Origin: Kryptolebias marmoratus | Taxonomy: Eukaryota > Chordata > Actinopteri > Cyprinodontiformes > Rivulidae | Length of the DNA stretch: 64,000 nt | Assembly: GCF_001649575.2 (NCBI RefSeq) | Contig: NC_051434.1 | Coordinates: 12,980,333 to 13,044,332, forward strand | Direction: 5' to 3' | Shown here: in pieces, positions 34,050 to 45,041 of the stretch | Layout: every line of letters starts with the position of its first letter | How positions within the stretch are numbered: position 1 is the stretch's first letter | Position numbers and translations under genes: made by a program | Notes under the pieces: model-generated | Databases searched by the model: none | What the model was told of the DNA's origin: nothing | What the model saw: the letters and a program-made list of their open reading frames with translations, nothing else

Positions 34050-34091
<42 letters not shown>
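34050..34091. repeat. (TA)n microsatellite
   Basis: 42 bp of uninterrupted TA dinucleotide. Confidence 0.95.
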
Positions 34092-34093
<2 letters not shown>

Positions 34094-35079
34094 CCTGATC
34101 TGCTTTTCATGTTGAAAAGTACATTTTGACTCTACAGTCTGTAATCAGATCCTAACAACAAAGTATGGGTATTAATGCTGCAGCATTTTGAACTAATAAA
34201 AAATAGCAAGCGTGAATAATAGAAATTTGTCACCCCTCGTGCAGAGGAATAAAAGCTGGAGGCAAAGCTGCAAACCCAACAAGTGTTTCCTAATTAAAAC
34301 ACAAGTCTGACTACGCAGCACTGTGTCGAATGAAATCTTTACAAAACACATTTTTCTTTTTTCTTTTGTACATCAGTGACTGGAAGCAGAGCCACACTGC
34401 CCCCAAGTTTAAACCACATCATGGACATCCCTGTCTCTCTGAAAAGCAATTCTTCCTCGTGTCTTAGGAACATTTAATGGAAAAAACATATGTTCTAATT
34501 GTTTGTAGATCAAGACTGATTGGAATAATGAGTGTGATTGGCGCAGTCTGTCTCTTCCTGTCGTGTCAGGGAATGAATAAAACAACAACATTCTGCTGTC
34601 AGGAATGCATAATGATGCAGATTGAAGGAAACTCTGAGATCTGATTCAGTCAGGCTCAGTTGGGTAAATGCTTATTAAGCATTTATTGTACTTATTATGG
34701 TTTAGAACAAAAATCTTCCTCCTTGGTGTTGATGATCACGTTTGGACGTAGAACGTTGTGCAGCTCTGTTCCTGGATGTTGGAGGTCTTATGGTGTTTGC
34801 TGGCAGTTTTGTGACCTTTGATCCCAGAGATTATTGTGTTTTATGAGAACCGATGGACTGAAGGTCATTTAATCTATCCATCCATTTTCTTTACCTGCTT
34901 CTCCTTTCGGGGTCACAGGGAGCTGGTGCCTGTCTCCAGCAGTCAAGGTCATTTAATTGAACATATATTTATAGAAGAGGTCGCAGACATAACTTAAAAC
35001 AGACAAAATACTAAAAATAGCATCTTTGTATTGTATGTGGCTGCCTTTATGTAAAAAAAACAACTCTCTTCCAGATAGT
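34092..35079. other. Intergenic with family D fragment
   Basis: At about 34873-34945, ATCCATCCATTTTCTTTACC, TGCTTCTCCTTTCGGGGTCA and GGGAGCTGGTGCCTGTCTCC match the 5' block of the 55.45 kb repeat. Nothing else is recognised. Confidence 0.55.
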
Positions 35080-35283
35080 TACTACTTTACACTATCACCA
35101 TCCTGCATGTTTTACTTGTTTCTCTGCTCCAACACACCTGATCTGAATCAGTGTGTGATTAACAGGCTTCTGCAGAACATGAAGAGGTGATTTAACCACT
35201 GAATCAGGTGTGTTGGAGCAGGGAAACAAGGAAAACATGCAGGATGGTGGCTCTCCAGGACCAGGGTTGCCTACCCCTAACCT
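35080..35283. mobile_element. Palindromic hAT-like MITE, family C, copy 1 (left end eroded)
   Basis: Internal words CATCCTGCATGTTTTACTTG, GCTCCAACACACCTGAT, GATTAACAGGCTTCTG, CACTGAATCAGGTGTGTTGG and CTCCAGGACCAGGGTTG match the complete copy at 44.82 kb. The right end CCTACCCCTA is decayed. Confidence 0.8.
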
Positions 35284-36801
35284 AAAACATGCAGGACAGA
35301 TTAGATCTGGACACCAGATCATTAGGTTTATTTGTCACCATATCTGTCGGCACATAACTTTTAATGCTCTTATCTTCTGATTTCTTAAACGTTTCAGCTG
35401 AAAAAACTGCTCTGGGTTCCATTCTTGCAGCAAAGCTTTAACGCATTTCCTCATCCAGCCTGTGATATCTGAGACACATAGATAAAATAAATTTAAATCA
35501 AACTTCTGACATGAATAACCTTCTGTGTCACACTAAGGTCTTTTGAGTTTTTTGACAAAATTTAAAAAAAAAAAGATCTCTGAGCCAGTAAAGAAAGTCC
35601 CAAGGAAACTAAATGAAGACATTATTAAAGTTGAAAGTGTAGCGTTGGCACAACAGATAAAAAGATAAGAGCTTACACCGTCGTCTGCGACTCACACCCA
35701 TTTTGCTGGGAGGCTTTTTTTGTAATGCGGGGACATATTTCCGAGATGCTTTTCCAGCTAAGAACCATCATTTTTTATCATTAGACGTGATGATTTGTTC
35801 ACCCTCTGCTCTCCTTTGGAGAGTTTCCCTTTTTTCCTGCTTATTTTGAAAATGCATTTGATTATGCAGATTGGAGAGCGCTCCAGGTAAACACGGCGCT
35901 CAGATAAAAGTGAAACTCAAAGGCAGAATCTCGCGTCTCTTCTGGTCTGCAGAGAGCCGTGTCAATTTTCTCCTCTTCCCGTCTTGGCAGGTACAAAGCC
36001 ATCTGCTTATGCAAACATTTGAGGGGGATTTGTGCTAACTAAAAGCAAAACAGAAACGATTCAGATCAATAGGAACAGTCTTTCTCTCTTTTTTTTCCCC
36101 CACATCCTCATCTTCTGCTCAACGCCTACAGTTACCTGCTTCGTATGGACTGAGAATATGTTTGCAGAGCAGTTGTGGACATGTTTTCCAGCCCCATACT
36201 GAGAGAGCACGTGGGTTGGTCACATCAAACTAACACTAATCCCCCAGGCCCCACCAGTGTCATGAATTCACCATGAGCTATTGGAGTGTTTGCACTGTTC
36301 CTATTAGGCTGATAATTGTGGAAAAAGCTGAAACAAAAATAAATAAAAGCTCCTGACTGCCCGGCTCTGGGGCTGATGATAACACATGCTTTTCTCCTTC
36401 TTGTATAGCAAGATATTACATGAAGGATAAAACATTCACAGATTAATCATGTTGCTCTGTATTATCAGTAGGCCACAGCAAGTTTAACCAGTTTGTTTCA
36501 GATTGGGGGCCAGATTGTTTCAGTTCAATCTGTTTTAGCTCATTCGGTGAAACAATCAACAGCACAATTTATTTTTGTTTCACTGAAATGTTTGACTTCG
36601 GCGGTGGGAATTTAAATGCATTTTATCATCTTATTTAATGGGACGCATTTAGCCAGGGAAGTTTGTTTGAGTCTCACAAAATAAGCAATAAGTAATAAGT
36701 ATTTTCCCACCTTTTTTATGTTTATTCAACATTGTTGTTTTTTAGAGTGTAGGACTCCTGTGAAAATCCGCAAAGAGATTAGAAATAAGAATACTTTAAA
36801 C
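35284..36801. other. Intergenic, no gene recognised
   Basis: Sequence from about 35.68 to 36.35 kb is more complex and less AT-rich than its surroundings and includes an octamer-like ATGCAAA near 36009. It may be regulatory, but conservation cannot be judged from one sequence. Confidence 0.35.
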
Positions 36802-36985
36802 CCGGGGTGTCCAATCCTGATCCTAGAGGGCCACTATCCCGCATGTTTTACTTGTTTCTCTGTGCCAACACACCTGGTTTGAATGAATGGGTGCCTGTTA
36901 ATCACTCAGGTGTCACAGCAGAGGAACGCCTAAAACATGCAGTGTAGTGGCCCTCCAGGACCAGGGCTGGATGCTGCTGGTATAG
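36802..36985. mobile_element. Palindromic hAT-like MITE, family C, copy 2
   Basis: Starts CCCGGGGTGTCCAATCCTG and ends CCTCCAGGACCAGGGCTGG. Between are the family words GCATGTTTTACTTGTTTC and CCAACACACCTGGTTT. Target duplications are not clear. Confidence 0.8.
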
Positions 36986-37129
36986 AAGGAGTTTGGTCAT
37001 TCCAGCAGAAGATTTGTGATAATCCTGCGGGAAATTTTCCCAAGCTGCTGCTGCTGCAGTTATCCAAATAACCAAAGAAATGTATGTAATAAAACAAAGT
37101 TAACAGTGATGAAAATGATGTACGTAAAA

Positions 37130-37262
37130 CAGCATTTTGATTGGGTTTGGCCTCAGAATAACATCATATCCGGTCAGAATTAAGCTCCATTCAAAGAGCC
37201 AACTACAACAAGTAAGACAGTAATAGTTCATTACTTTTCCATCCTATCTCTCTCACTTCTCG
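37130..37262. mobile_element. Foldback MITE family B fragment, copy 4
   Basis: CCGGTCAGAATTAAGCTCC, TTCAAAGAGCCAACTACAAC and AGTAAGACAGTAATAGTTCA match one arm of family B. Confidence 0.65.
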
Positions 37263-38427
37263 GCTGATTGTATTTGAGTTAAGAAACATTATAGCTGCAG
37301 CCCCCCGACGCTTGTTTCAAATCTGTCTAACCTCAAAGTTATAGTAGTCAGTTTTGGACACAATCACACAGATGTCAAATCAAAACAATCCAAACACTTT
37401 TCTGAGTAACAACAAATTGGAAGTTGTCAGTAGGACATGGCGGCCCCTCGGCTCTGCTTGGTAATTACACAAACCAAACTGCCCATTAGCCGCTGCTTCA
37501 AATCAAACCTTAAAAGCCGTAAAACTCGATTTCTCCTCAAGGGCACATTTGAGTTATGTGAGCCAATTATATTATTCATAATTATCTGCGTGTCCTGGTG
37601 GCCCATCTGCCTTTAGTCCACTGATCTGTGCCCGTCTCTTCCCTCGAGCCCGCCTATGAAGCTCTGACACTTTTTAAAACTAATCTTTATGTATGGCTGC
37701 TGTCGTGAGCATCTGACTGCATTTCCAATTCTAATGTATGCAGATTGAGCTTTCTTTTTCCCCGTTGAGTCTCCCGGTGGCTCTCAAGTGACCTAACGGG
37801 ACCCTTTAGTAAATACAGCCAGGCAGAGAAAAGTGGGGCCTCTTCTCATCACACTAAACGCCGGGCCGCTCAGGAGAGGATCGCTCCGGGAGAAATGAAT
37901 CAAAAGTAGATTAGATCTGACAAGGCTCATCTTGGTTCTAAAAGAGATCTCACAACAAATCACATGTGACATCCTTTTTTTTCTTTCTTTCTTTTTGTTT
38001 TTTGGTGTATCAGTACCAGCAAAGGACATGTCTTTGTTCATTTATTAGTCATGTTTTTTGGCGAGGAGAAGAGGCAAAAGATCTTGGATGAAATTGCAGG
38101 GAAAAAAAAAACGTTGCAGCTAATAATGAGGAAGCTGTTTACAGAAGCAGGAGCGCATTTCCAGGGAGCCCACCCGGGCTTTTCTTCGGCGTACATGCAA
38201 ATACACCAGAGTCAGCCGGTGTCGTGCGGCGTGATGGGAAACTGGAGTAACAGAATTACGGAGGCAGAAAGAATGCACTGCCGTGATGAATGAAGGGCTG
38301 CAACAAAACGCCCAGCAGTCTTTGGAGGGGATGCATATCGCCCGCCGCTGCTGATGAAAAGGAACAGAGTCACAGCAGTTTCAGGCAGCGCTTGTAAATG
38401 TGTGAGCTCATGTGATATCAGCAGGTA
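37263..38427. other. Intergenic, no gene recognised
   Basis: The block 37.43-37.80 kb is of mixed composition with homeodomain-like ATTA words and no repeat signature, so it could be a conserved non-coding element. There is a (TTTC)n-like tract near 37980-38000. No exon is supported. Confidence 0.35.
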
Positions 38428-38692
38428 TTGAGGATTACCCTCAGCTACTACCACTTTTAGCTCAATACCTGTAAAACTGTGATGGATTAGCTGTAGTGGC
38501 CATCTTGAATTGGGCTGACCCTAAAAGTTAATCAGTTGTAGATGTACATCCAGTAATTACTTCCTGAGAGTTTCATTAAAACACGTCCATTGGGTCATGG
38601 GATATTTTGCTAACACACACACATGCATGCCCACTGACAAACACAGGCAAAACCATAATTGCCTTTTCGCCTTTGGAGGCGGGCGATAATAA
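38428..38692 (+). mobile_element. Dispersed repeat family A, copy 8
   Basis: From AGGATTACCCTCAGCTACTA through TTAATCAGTTGTAGATGTAC, ATCCAGTAATTACTTCCTGA and GGGTCATGGGATATTTTGCT to a GGAGGCGGGCGATAATAAG end. Confidence 0.75.
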
Positions 38693-41600
38693 GAAATGAG
38701 CTTCATCCATGTGTAAAAGCAACCAATCCCAGTCCTAAAGAGACAGTTGGGCTCTTTTGAAGGTTGCAGGTGATGCTTTGTGATGCTGTGGCGCCCCCCA
38801 GTGGACAATAAGCCCTAGCAGCCACCAGAAGTTTGGACTTGGCCTCAAGAGTATGTGCATTTTATCCAAAATGAAGAATGTTTTGCTGCATTGTTGAAAT
38901 AAAAAGCTAAATCTGCACAGCATCGCATGTGTTTATCCTGCAGCAGCCTGTTGCCGTGACATTAGAGAAATCAGAGCAGGAGGTCCAAATGGAGTGGTGA
39001 AACTTCATCCTCCCAGCAGAAATTACTGAGCACTTTTACCAGAAGAGGATGCTGCTCTCTCATACATGAATGGATGGGAAGAAAGGGCTCCAAGCTGGGC
39101 TTGGAAGAAGACCTCACAGCACATTTCAGCGGTTTTTAGTTTCTCTAACCCAAAAAGAAACCAACAGAAAGAATTGTGATTTTTGTTTCGAGTTAATGCC
39201 AGAAATCTTTTAAAACCTTCATGTTTGATCTTCAGGTCCCAAAAAAGGTGGAGATCAGTTCTCCTGTGAGCCTAAATGTTCCTGTTTATCGTGGCTTTAT
39301 TTGCCCTTCTTTGCATTTATTTTGGGAAACTCTGTTAAAGTTTTTTTTTTCCCCCTTTCCCCTGTTTTTCAGCAGATGGTTTAAGCAGACCCTAAACAGG
39401 ATAGTGGCAGGTGTTTTGTTGCTTCACGTTTCTCCCTTTGTTGTCCAAAGGGGTCTTGGGTTGAAATCTTGTGTATGTGTGGTTTATCTGTGTTGCTGGT
39501 TTTGAGCATTCAGAGTGAGGTACTGTATTCACACAGTAGGTTTCTGCACAGGAGACAGTGTGAATGTGGGACCGAGCCAGCAGGACAAAGAGAGAAAACA
39601 AAACTCATGAGATAAAACAGGAAAAATGCTGCGTGTCTCAAACCTCTGGAGGATTCTCTGAGCTTCAGGTCATTCTGCACGGTTCAGAAACACATGTGTG
39701 TTCGGTTGACTCACCTTCGTTTCTTTACATTTTGCTTCCAAGGTTTTCTTAAAGTTCTTTGAATTTTAGCTGCCTTTTTTTTACCCGTTTTCATCCACTT
39801 CCATAAAAAGGCTCCTCAACTCAACCAGTGTTGCGTCAACACAGAACAGACAACCTGACATAGAAACCTTTTCAAACTAGCATTCTTTATGAGCAGCAGA
39901 TTGTTCCAAATAAAACAGCTTAACACAGAAAACTGTATTCTAGGTCTTCTGGCAGGTCTATGCTGGATTTTGTTTCTTAAAACCTTAAAGATACTGTTCA
40001 ACTGGAAATAGTTGTTGTTATTTTTTTTTAAGACTTGACGTTTGTCCACTTTCTTCATTTTTAAGCACATACAAGTCTGGCTCCCTGGACATAAAGTATA
40101 AAGAAATCTGGTGGGATTTAAGACTATTGCACAATGATAAATATTAGCAACCCATTCAGGACCAGGATCCTCTGGTGTTTATATTACCAGAATGAATGAA
40201 TATCTGCAGGTTAACACTCAGGAGCGCTGCAGTTTGACACCTGCTGCAGGGATTTTCTCAGGAAAAAATCAGATCTGTTTCTGTTTATTTTAGAGACGCT
40301 TAATGGTATCTTTAAATCCTTTTACTGAACTAAATATTTTATGAACCTAATGTGGAGATTTGGTCAGGGATTTCTCCTCAGTTAGAGCAAAGGTGACTTC
40401 AGGAGCAGCGTGTCAGGCCTTCAGGTTTTCTCAAGGAGCTCGATTAATATCCTGACAAGACCGCCTCTAATGTAAAATACAAGGAAGTGATTAAACAAGC
40501 CTTTGTTATGAACCACCAAGATCCTTTACACAAATGGAAAACAGAAAAATAATAAATGTTAGAGTATTAAGCAGAGTCATGCAGTGAATAATGATTTTGA
40601 ATTTTTGTCATTATTATAGTTTGTGATATTTTTCTCTATTCCTGTGATGTGTTTCTAAGAGCTCAAACTGGTTGTGACTGAATTGACTCCAACTCACCAA
40701 ATACATGAGGTGAACAGAGACTCATCTGAGCTGACGGCGTCTCAGAGTTCAGACAAAATGAGAGGCTGAGGCCCGGTAGAAAATGGCCTGTGACTGAAGC
40801 TCAGCAGCTGAACCAGCGCTGAGATCTTCACGTCCCGCCGTGTGGTCAACAAGGTGGCATTTAGGGAGCAAGTGGACAGGACCGAGCCTCCCTTCGCTTC
40901 CTCCCTCCGCACGACCACATCACACAGCGAGAAACGAGAGCTCAGCCAGGGAGAGAAAGAAAAACACGAGGCCCCGCAGACACAAAACCGAGCGAGAAAC
41001 GCTTAGAGAGCGGGCGGGGATGAGGAAGAGTCAGAGAGTCTGAGGGACCAGAGGGAGGAGAGAAAGTGTGCAGAGAGACAACGTGGCAGGAGGTTTCCTC
41101 TGTTGTCGAGTCTGGGTTCATCTGAGGATGAGACCAAACAGTCATTAACTTTCAAACCTCTTTAATTGCTGTTTGCACTCGAGCTGATGATTACATTTAG
41201 ATTTCACTATCTGTGTACTATCTTTCTTTAAATTAATCCATTTAGGGGTGCTCTGCAATTTAAACGTACAACGGTGTGTCTCCAAGGCCCGGTCCTCTCC
41301 TGGGTTTGTATTTTCTCCTCGCAGACTGACTCGATCGCATAAATCTGGTTGTCCTTTTTTTTTTTAAAAAAAAAAGGAGCCTCCTGTCTACCTAAAAGAA
41401 AAGAAAGTTGGACTTTTGAATAAATCAGAAGCTCCTTTAAGGTCAAAGAACGCTGAAGAAAATTGCAGAATCTATCAATCCCTGAGAAACTCTTTGGTTT
41501 AAGCAGCGTGACCTTTGTGCTTCGACTTGTTCGAGCACTCGTTTCTTTAAAGATCTCTTCTGGGTTTTTTTTATCCATGCTGACCTTATGATGAGAAAAA

Positions 41601-44600
41601 AAACCTACAGTATATAACTTCTTAGAGGACCGAAGAGCTGGGCGATAAGTTGGAAAATTCAGTGATTTACTGACCCTTTTGAAAGGTTTTTTCAACCAAA
41701 CGAACTCACTGTGTGAAGTGTTTAACACAAAGGTAATGCAGAGCAGACACTGCGTAATTGCAGGTTTACCTTTCTGTGGCACACCTTCCAATTTGACTCT
41801 TTACTCCTGGGGAAATGAGGGGGGGGTTCACTCAGTCACAGGCCACGTGTCCGTACAAACCAGGTATGACTGGCACACACACATACACACACACACACAC
41901 TCTACCCATAGCAGGCTGACAGGTGTATTTACTGCTGCTTCTCTCTGAAAGTTGCACCCATCCGCACTACGGCTGACCTCTTGTACGAGTACTAAAAATC
42001 ACCAAATATTACCATTAAGACTTGAATTTCAAGTTTGATTTAATATTTGAAGTTAAAAGTTCATTTAAAAGAAAGTTTTAAGCTCCAGCACGCTGTTAAA
42101 AAGTGTTAAATTTACAATAAAATACCAGCAGATGTGGCTGCTAGATTTTCACAGTAATATCCACAATGACAATAAGCTTGTTTCTTTTTTGTTTTGTTTT
42201 CTATTTTATTCTAAAGACACTTGTTGTTATTTTCCATTTGAAAATAAATTATTTGCAGAGAGCGACCTTGCTTAATATTATTGATTCTGATGGGATTTTC
42301 TTGAGAACACGAGTTGTCTATATTGGGAACTCAAGATAACGCTGTTTGTTTTCTTCTTATGATCTTGAGAAAATAAAACACGTTTCTTGTTATATTAAGG
42401 CGATCACAGTGCAAATACAAATGGTTTCTGTGCCGTTTTGTTTAAATGTGAATTCAAAATCATTTTCAAGTTATCACAAAAAAACAAGCTTTTCTAAGCT
42501 GAAATATCTAAATACATCCAGCATGTTATTTCAAGAAAACAAACCTCATTTTCTCAAGATAACTAAATAGACAACTTGCTATCATTTGAGACATTATAAA
42601 AAAAAGAAACGAAAACCCATTTAGCCACAGTTAGTTTGTGGGAAATCAGGTTCTTAGCATCACTTCAGTCAAACACACTGACAGCAGCTTCATTCTGGGC
42701 TGGAAACATTCTGCAAAGTTTTTGTCAAAAAATGCAAATCCTGAAGTCACGCAGTCTTGGTCTGAACCTGAACCTGAAAATGGTGGACGCTCCCCATCCA
42801 TCCTGTTGAGTTTGAGCTTTTCCGGAGGATTTCGTCTAAAGCAAAGTGTGTCGGGCTGGTCAGTGCTGTACGTCTAATAAAATTACCCAAACTTAACTTG
42901 CTTTTATTTTCCTGTTGTAGAGAAATGTGTGTAGCTTGGTGATGGAAGCTACACACAGCTGATTTTAAGATAGAACACCTGCTGAAATTATGTTATTTGA
43001 ACATGGAGCCTGCATCAAATGACACATCCCCCCTATTATTAGCGTTTATGCATTTAAGAAGAGATAAATGCGTCATGTGTCTGTCTTCCTGCCATTTTAA
43101 GGTTGGCAAATACAGGAGCATCCAGATTGTGATGTGAGGTGTCAAACCAATCAGAATCCAGTCAGAAGATGAAAAAATGGCTGCTGCTGATGATGATGAT
43201 GAAGATGAGCAAGGAAGGAAAGAGTGTGTCTGAGTGGGACAAGGAGGCGAGGGGAAGGGTGGGAATGTGGCGACAGCAGAGAGAAGAAGGGAGGAGGATA
43301 AATGCAGGCTTCCCCTCCCCTCAGCGAAAGTGACCACCTGCCCGGAGGTGTGTTTTCATCCCTGCTCACCCTTTTACCAAGGTCCGACATGGGCTTCTCC
43401 CCTGCTTGACCACTAGGGGAGGAGAGAAACACAGAGATGATCCAGAAAAGGTCTCTGGCTTTTGGAGATCCCACATAAACTTCATTCCTTTTTTCTTTTT
43501 CTTTTTTTTTTCCCCACCACCTTTTTTTATTCCACCCTTACTGAGACTGAGACAATCCTGCAGCCGAAGCCTAAACACAGAAACAGGCAGCAAGGAGAGA
43601 GAAGAGAGAGAGAGAGAGAGAGTGAGTGAGAGGGGGGAAGGGAGAAGTTTGGACCTTTTAAGATGTCTGTGGAAAATGAATCATNNNNNNNNNNNNGGGG
43701 ATCCAGAAGAGAAACACATCTGGTTGGAAAAGAAAAGAATAGGACTGAGAATCCAGCAGAGACAACATTCATTTAAATATAATAGAATGAAGAATGTTAC
43801 TTTTTAAATAAAGTTATTCTGATGTGCCTTTACTGGAGAACACGTACATTTATAGACAGACACTGTGAGACATAAGGAAGTAAGGAAGCAGACAGTTTAC
43901 GGTTTGAAAACGACAAAACGGAGACAGTGAATTGTCATCTTTGAGGTTAATGCCATGTTATTCTAAAGAGGAGACGCCCCGCCCTAAACACAGACCTCTC
44001 TCCATCACAGACGGGCAGGAGGAGGGAAATGTAAGGCAGCGCTGCCAGATCTCAGTTCACTCTGGCCGCTGGGGCTTGTCATTATGATTTTTTTTTCTCT
44101 CTCTCTCTCTCTCTCTCTCTACCCCGTTCTCTTTTTGAACAGGGGAAAAGTCAGAAGCAGCAGAGAGTCTGTAGTCTGAGTCAGCCACGTCATCTAGACG
44201 AACAAATGATAACTGTGCATCACATCATTATGAAATAAACTCCTAAATTATTTCAGAGGGCCAGAGGAGAGCGCTGGATGTATGGTGGTTCTGTGCTTTT
44301 TGTTTGAGCTCGAGTAGCTTCAGGATGGCTTTGGAGTGTCCTTCTGCAACTGCAAGAAGTATGAACGTTTTACACCTAAAAAAAAACTAACATTTTCATG
44401 ATTGCACAATTAAAAAGAAAAAAAGTGCACACTGAGAAAAGCTGCTGCGTCTTCTTTTTTTTTCTTCCTTTTGCATGTAATCATCGCCACAGAGGGAGTG
44501 ACCAAAAGACGTGGAAGAGGGAAGGAGAAGAGAAGAAATCACGCTGGATTCCAGACGTGTTGGAAGAAGACCAGATTTTTCAGGCTGGAGGCTGGAAATT

Positions 44601-44811
44601 AGGAGTTCCGAGTCCAATGCAGGAAGAAAAACTCAAACTTAACAAAATTGTTCATTTTACAACACTAACACATCAGAAATATCCTCACAAGCTACTGCTG
44701 GTCACTGGTTTATAAGCTTCTCTACCCCCTCCCTTTTTTTTTTTTTTTGGAGTCTTCCTATCAAATAGTTAAAATGACAATAAAGTCATATCATTTACCA
44801 CTCTGATGTTC
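38693..44811. other. Intergenic, no gene recognised; purine-rich tracts
   Basis: Contains GA-rich stretches at about 40900-41080 and 43160-43640, a T10/A12 palindrome at about 41348-41372, (CA)n at about 41876-41901, (AG)n at about 43597-43621 and (TC)n at about 44095-44120. The longest open frame (187 codons, - strand, 41228-41791) reads through the T/A palindrome and has no recognisable domain or splice context. No exon can be supported. Confidence 0.4.
43685..43696. other. Assembly gap (12 N)
   Basis: Short run of N about 60 bp after a purine-rich (AG)n tract. Confidence 1.
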
Positions 44812-44819
44812 ATTTAGAG

Positions 44820-45033
44820 CAGGGGTGTCCAATCCTGGTCCTCAAGGGCCACTATCCTGCCTGTTTTCCTTGTTTCTGTGCTCCAAAACACCTGATTTAA
44901 ATCAATGAGTGATTAACAGGCTTCTGTAGAACATGAAGAGGGGATTAAACCACTGAATCAGGTGTGTTGGAGCAGGGAAACGAGTAAAACATGCAGGATA
45001 GTGGCACTCCAGGACCAGGATTGGAGACCCCTG
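44820..45033. mobile_element. Palindromic hAT-like MITE, family C, complete (214 bp)
   Basis: Starts CAGGGGTGTCCAATCCTGG and ends with its near-perfect complement (CCAGGATTGGAGACCCCTG). An exact 8-bp direct repeat ATTTAGAG flanks it at 44812-44819 and 45034-45041. CAG...CTG termini with an 8-bp duplication are the mark of the hAT superfamily. The two halves are complementary over most of their length. No coding capacity. Confidence 0.93.
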
Positions 45034-45041
45034 ATTTAGAG

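Noticed and set aside
34050..34091. (TA)n as a regulatory TATA array
   Set aside because: Uninterrupted dinucleotide repeat of the kind expanding by slippage; no gene starts beside it.
41228..41791. Longest intergenic open frame (187 codons, - strand)
   Set aside because: It crosses a T10/A12 palindrome encoding a Lys/Phe run, has no recognisable domain, no splice or promoter context, and no link to neighbouring genes.
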